From the NCBI GenBank assembly GCA_021738605.1, contig JAIPBY010000027.1, forward strand, positions 1 to 16,169: 16,169 nucleotides of DNA. The letters are read 5' to 3'. Under the pieces are notes generated by a model. It ran no database searches. It saw nothing but the letters and a program-made list of their open reading frames with translations, and was not told the origin of the DNA. Made by a program: the position numbers and the translations under genes. The DNA comes from Chitinophagaceae bacterium. Lineage in GTDB: Bacteria > Bacteroidota > Bacteroidia > Chitinophagales > Chitinophagaceae. Of the stretch, positions 14,960 through 16,169 are shown one piece after another. The first letter of the stretch is position 1; every line of letters starts with the position of its first letter.

Positions 14960-15259
14960 TCAAACGGTAGCCAGATTAACTACTGCATCTGTATTGATCG
15001 GTCCGTAAATATGGGGGAAAGTATTTTGTACAGAAGGAGACCATTCAAAAATCAACTGACTTGTCAGCTTTTCTGTATCAATTGTCAACAGCACAAGGTC
15101 TTGAATGCCTACATAAAACCTGGACTTGATGTCTTCAACCTGAGACAATTCACTGCAATGAATGAAACCCTCTTCCTTAAGGGATGGGGTAATATAAGAT
15201 CCTGTCTCGCTTGCTTTTGTCCAGGCTTCCCTGGTAGTGATGTGATAAATAAGGCCCAT
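14960..15259 (-). CDS. DUF952 family protein
   Basis: This 99-residue soluble protein matches the DUF952 pattern: IYHITTREAW at the start, EGFIHCSE near 29-36 and FPHIYGPINTDAV near the end. No biochemical role is established for the family. It starts 14 nt after the aroC stop on the same strand, so it is probably co-transcribed with aroC. No transit sequence or membrane segment is visible. Confidence 0.88.
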   Translation of the reverse strand: MGLIYHITTREAWTKASETGSYITPSLKEEGFIHCSELSQVEDIKSRFYVGIQDLVLLTIDTEKLTSQLIFEWSPSVQNTFPHIYGPINTDAVVNLATV

Positions 15260-15273
15260 TGAACTGAATTATT

Positions 15274-16169
15274 TTATGAATATACCCTTTTTATCATTTG
15301 TTCCCGCAACATGAGGTCAACCAAAACAATGGCGGCAGTGGCTTCCAATACCGGAGGCACCCGCAAGGCGATGCAAAGATCATGCCTTCCTCGCACGGCA
15401 AATGATTCCATCTGGTCCGTTTCCCAATTATAGGTAAACTGGTCTTTAGGGGTTGAAGAAGTGGGCTTTATGGCAATCCTGAACACCAACTCATTGCCAT
15501 TGGTAATCCCGCCAACAATCCCTCCTGCATGGTTGCTGGAGGTTTTCCCATCTGCATTCTCTATGGCATCATTGTGGTCAATGCCGAACATTGCTGCAGC
15601 CTTGAATCCGGTGCCAAATTCAATCCCTCTCACCGCTGGAATAGCGAATACTGCATGAGCGATCAGGGATTCAACAGAGTCAAAAAAGGGCTCGCCCAGT
15701 CCAAGCGGTAAACCCTTGACCCTGCATTCCACAATTCCACCTACGGAATCTTTGTTTTCAATCGCTTTTTGCAATCCTTTTTCTATTCCGGGTTCACCGC
15801 CGATGGAAGTGATTTCTGCAACAATAGTGATGGTGTTCAATATTTTTTTGGCTACTACACCTGCGGCTACCAGACAAAGCGTTAAACGACCACTGAAATG
15901 ACCACCTCCACGGAAATCCTCAAAACCACCATATTTCTTGTGGGCAACAAAATCAGCATGCCCAGGTCTTGGCACAGCTCGTTGCTTCTCATAATCACCA
16001 GACCTCGTGTTCTTGTTTTCAAACAAGAGGGTCAGGGGTGCACCTGTTGTTCTGCCGTTGAAGACACCACTTTTGAACAAGGGGAGGTCTTCTTCCTGAC
16101 GGGGGGTGGTGCCTTTTTGTGTTCCACCTTTTCTTCTTTCAGTATCGACAATAAAATCCTCCACAGCAA
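15274..16169 (-). CDS. aroC: Chorismate synthase (5'-truncated by window edge)
   Basis: About 297 residues of the C-terminal part are visible; the N-terminal 50 or so, including the GESHG motif, lie beyond base 16169. The enzyme forms chorismate from 5-enolpyruvylshikimate-3-phosphate using reduced FMN, the last step of the shikimate pathway. Visible signatures are RRKGGTQKGTTPRQEED, SGVFNGRTTGAPL, RPGHADF (with the active-site histidine), RGGGHFSGRLT, GGIVGGITNGNELVFR and the terminal GRHDLCIALRVPPVLEA. The variant GGGHFSGRLT replaces the GGGRSSARET of the common proteobacterial and Bacteroides-type enzyme. A GTG at 16162-16164 is in frame but is internal: the motif order shows the protein continues upstream. 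Confidence 0.96.
   Translation of the reverse strand, partial: AVEDFIVDTERRKGGTQKGTTPRQEEDLPLFKSGVFNGRTTGAPLTLLFENKNTRSGDYEKQRAVPRPGHADFVAHKKYGGFEDFRGGGHFSGRLTLCLVAAGVVAKKILNTITIVAEITSIGGEPGIEKGLQKAIENKDSVGGIVECRVKGLPLGLGEPFFDSVESLIAHAVFAIPAVRGIEFGTGFKAAAMFGIDHNDAIENADGKTSSNHAGGIVGGITNGNELVFRIAIKPTSSTPKDQFTYNWETDQMESFAVRGRHDLCIALRVPPVLEATAAIVLVDLMLREQMIKRVYS

Noticed and set aside
16162..16164. GTG as the true start of aroC
   Set aside because: The frame stays open to the window edge, and the N-terminal GESHG region required in every chorismate synthase is missing from the visible part.

Overview
The window is a chromosomal piece of a member of the Bacteroidota, most likely a Chitinophagales/Chitinophagaceae-type aquatic bacterium. 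This rests on the protein families present (a PorW/SprE-like type IX secretion protein, a Bacteroidota-type class A penicillin-binding protein, a short protein resembling the N-terminus of Bacteroidota M23 peptidases), on Bacteroidota-style promoter elements (-7 box TAnnTTTG) just upstream of several genes, and on AAAGGCC...GGCCTTT terminator hairpins. It looks like core chromosome: there are no insertion sequences, phage genes, CRISPR arrays, tRNAs or rRNAs. No gap between genes exceeds 200 bases.

Layout. (1) 1-3306, + strand: threonine operon, with the homoserine dehydrogenase end of a probably bifunctional ThrA (5' end outside the window), then thrB and thrC. (2) 3307-5230, + strand: a light-harvesting unit made of a proteorhodopsin gene with a long AT-rich leader, a perfect 15-bp hairpin, and blh, the carotene-cleaving enzyme that makes retinal. 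(3) 5268-5753, +: a GNAT acetyltransferase with its own promoter. (4) 7387-5754, - strand: a tight four-gene operon of a membrane/coiled-coil protein, an AtpZ/AtpI protein, a four-helix membrane protein and a SprT-like metalloprotease. (5) 7481-12898, +: a porW/sprE-like TPR gene and a class A PBP, closed by a bidirectional terminator. (6) 14057-12951, -: an RlpA-like protein and a small beta-barrel protein, each with its own -7 box. (7) 14255-14956, +: an exported VanX-type D-Ala-D-Ala dipeptidase. (8) 16169-14960, -: aroC (5' end outside) followed by a DUF952 gene.

The photosystem is the most interesting part. The rhodopsin has the full proton-pump residue set (D84, T88, E95, K226), Met at the spectral tuning site (predicted green absorbing), and a glycine (G139) in helix E at the position that opens the carotenoid-binding window in xanthorhodopsin and Gloeobacter rhodopsin; the well-studied marine proteorhodopsin has a bulky residue there. 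It may therefore be an antenna-carrying proteorhodopsin. The neighbouring blh gene supplies retinal from beta-carotene, and the hairpin between the two genes probably sets their expression ratio.

Around it sit three themes: amino-acid biosynthesis (threonine, chorismate), cell-envelope growth (PBP1A, RlpA, VanX-like enzyme, OMP) and protein secretion/gliding (PorW/SprE). All functional statements come from motif recognition by eye; no database search was run.
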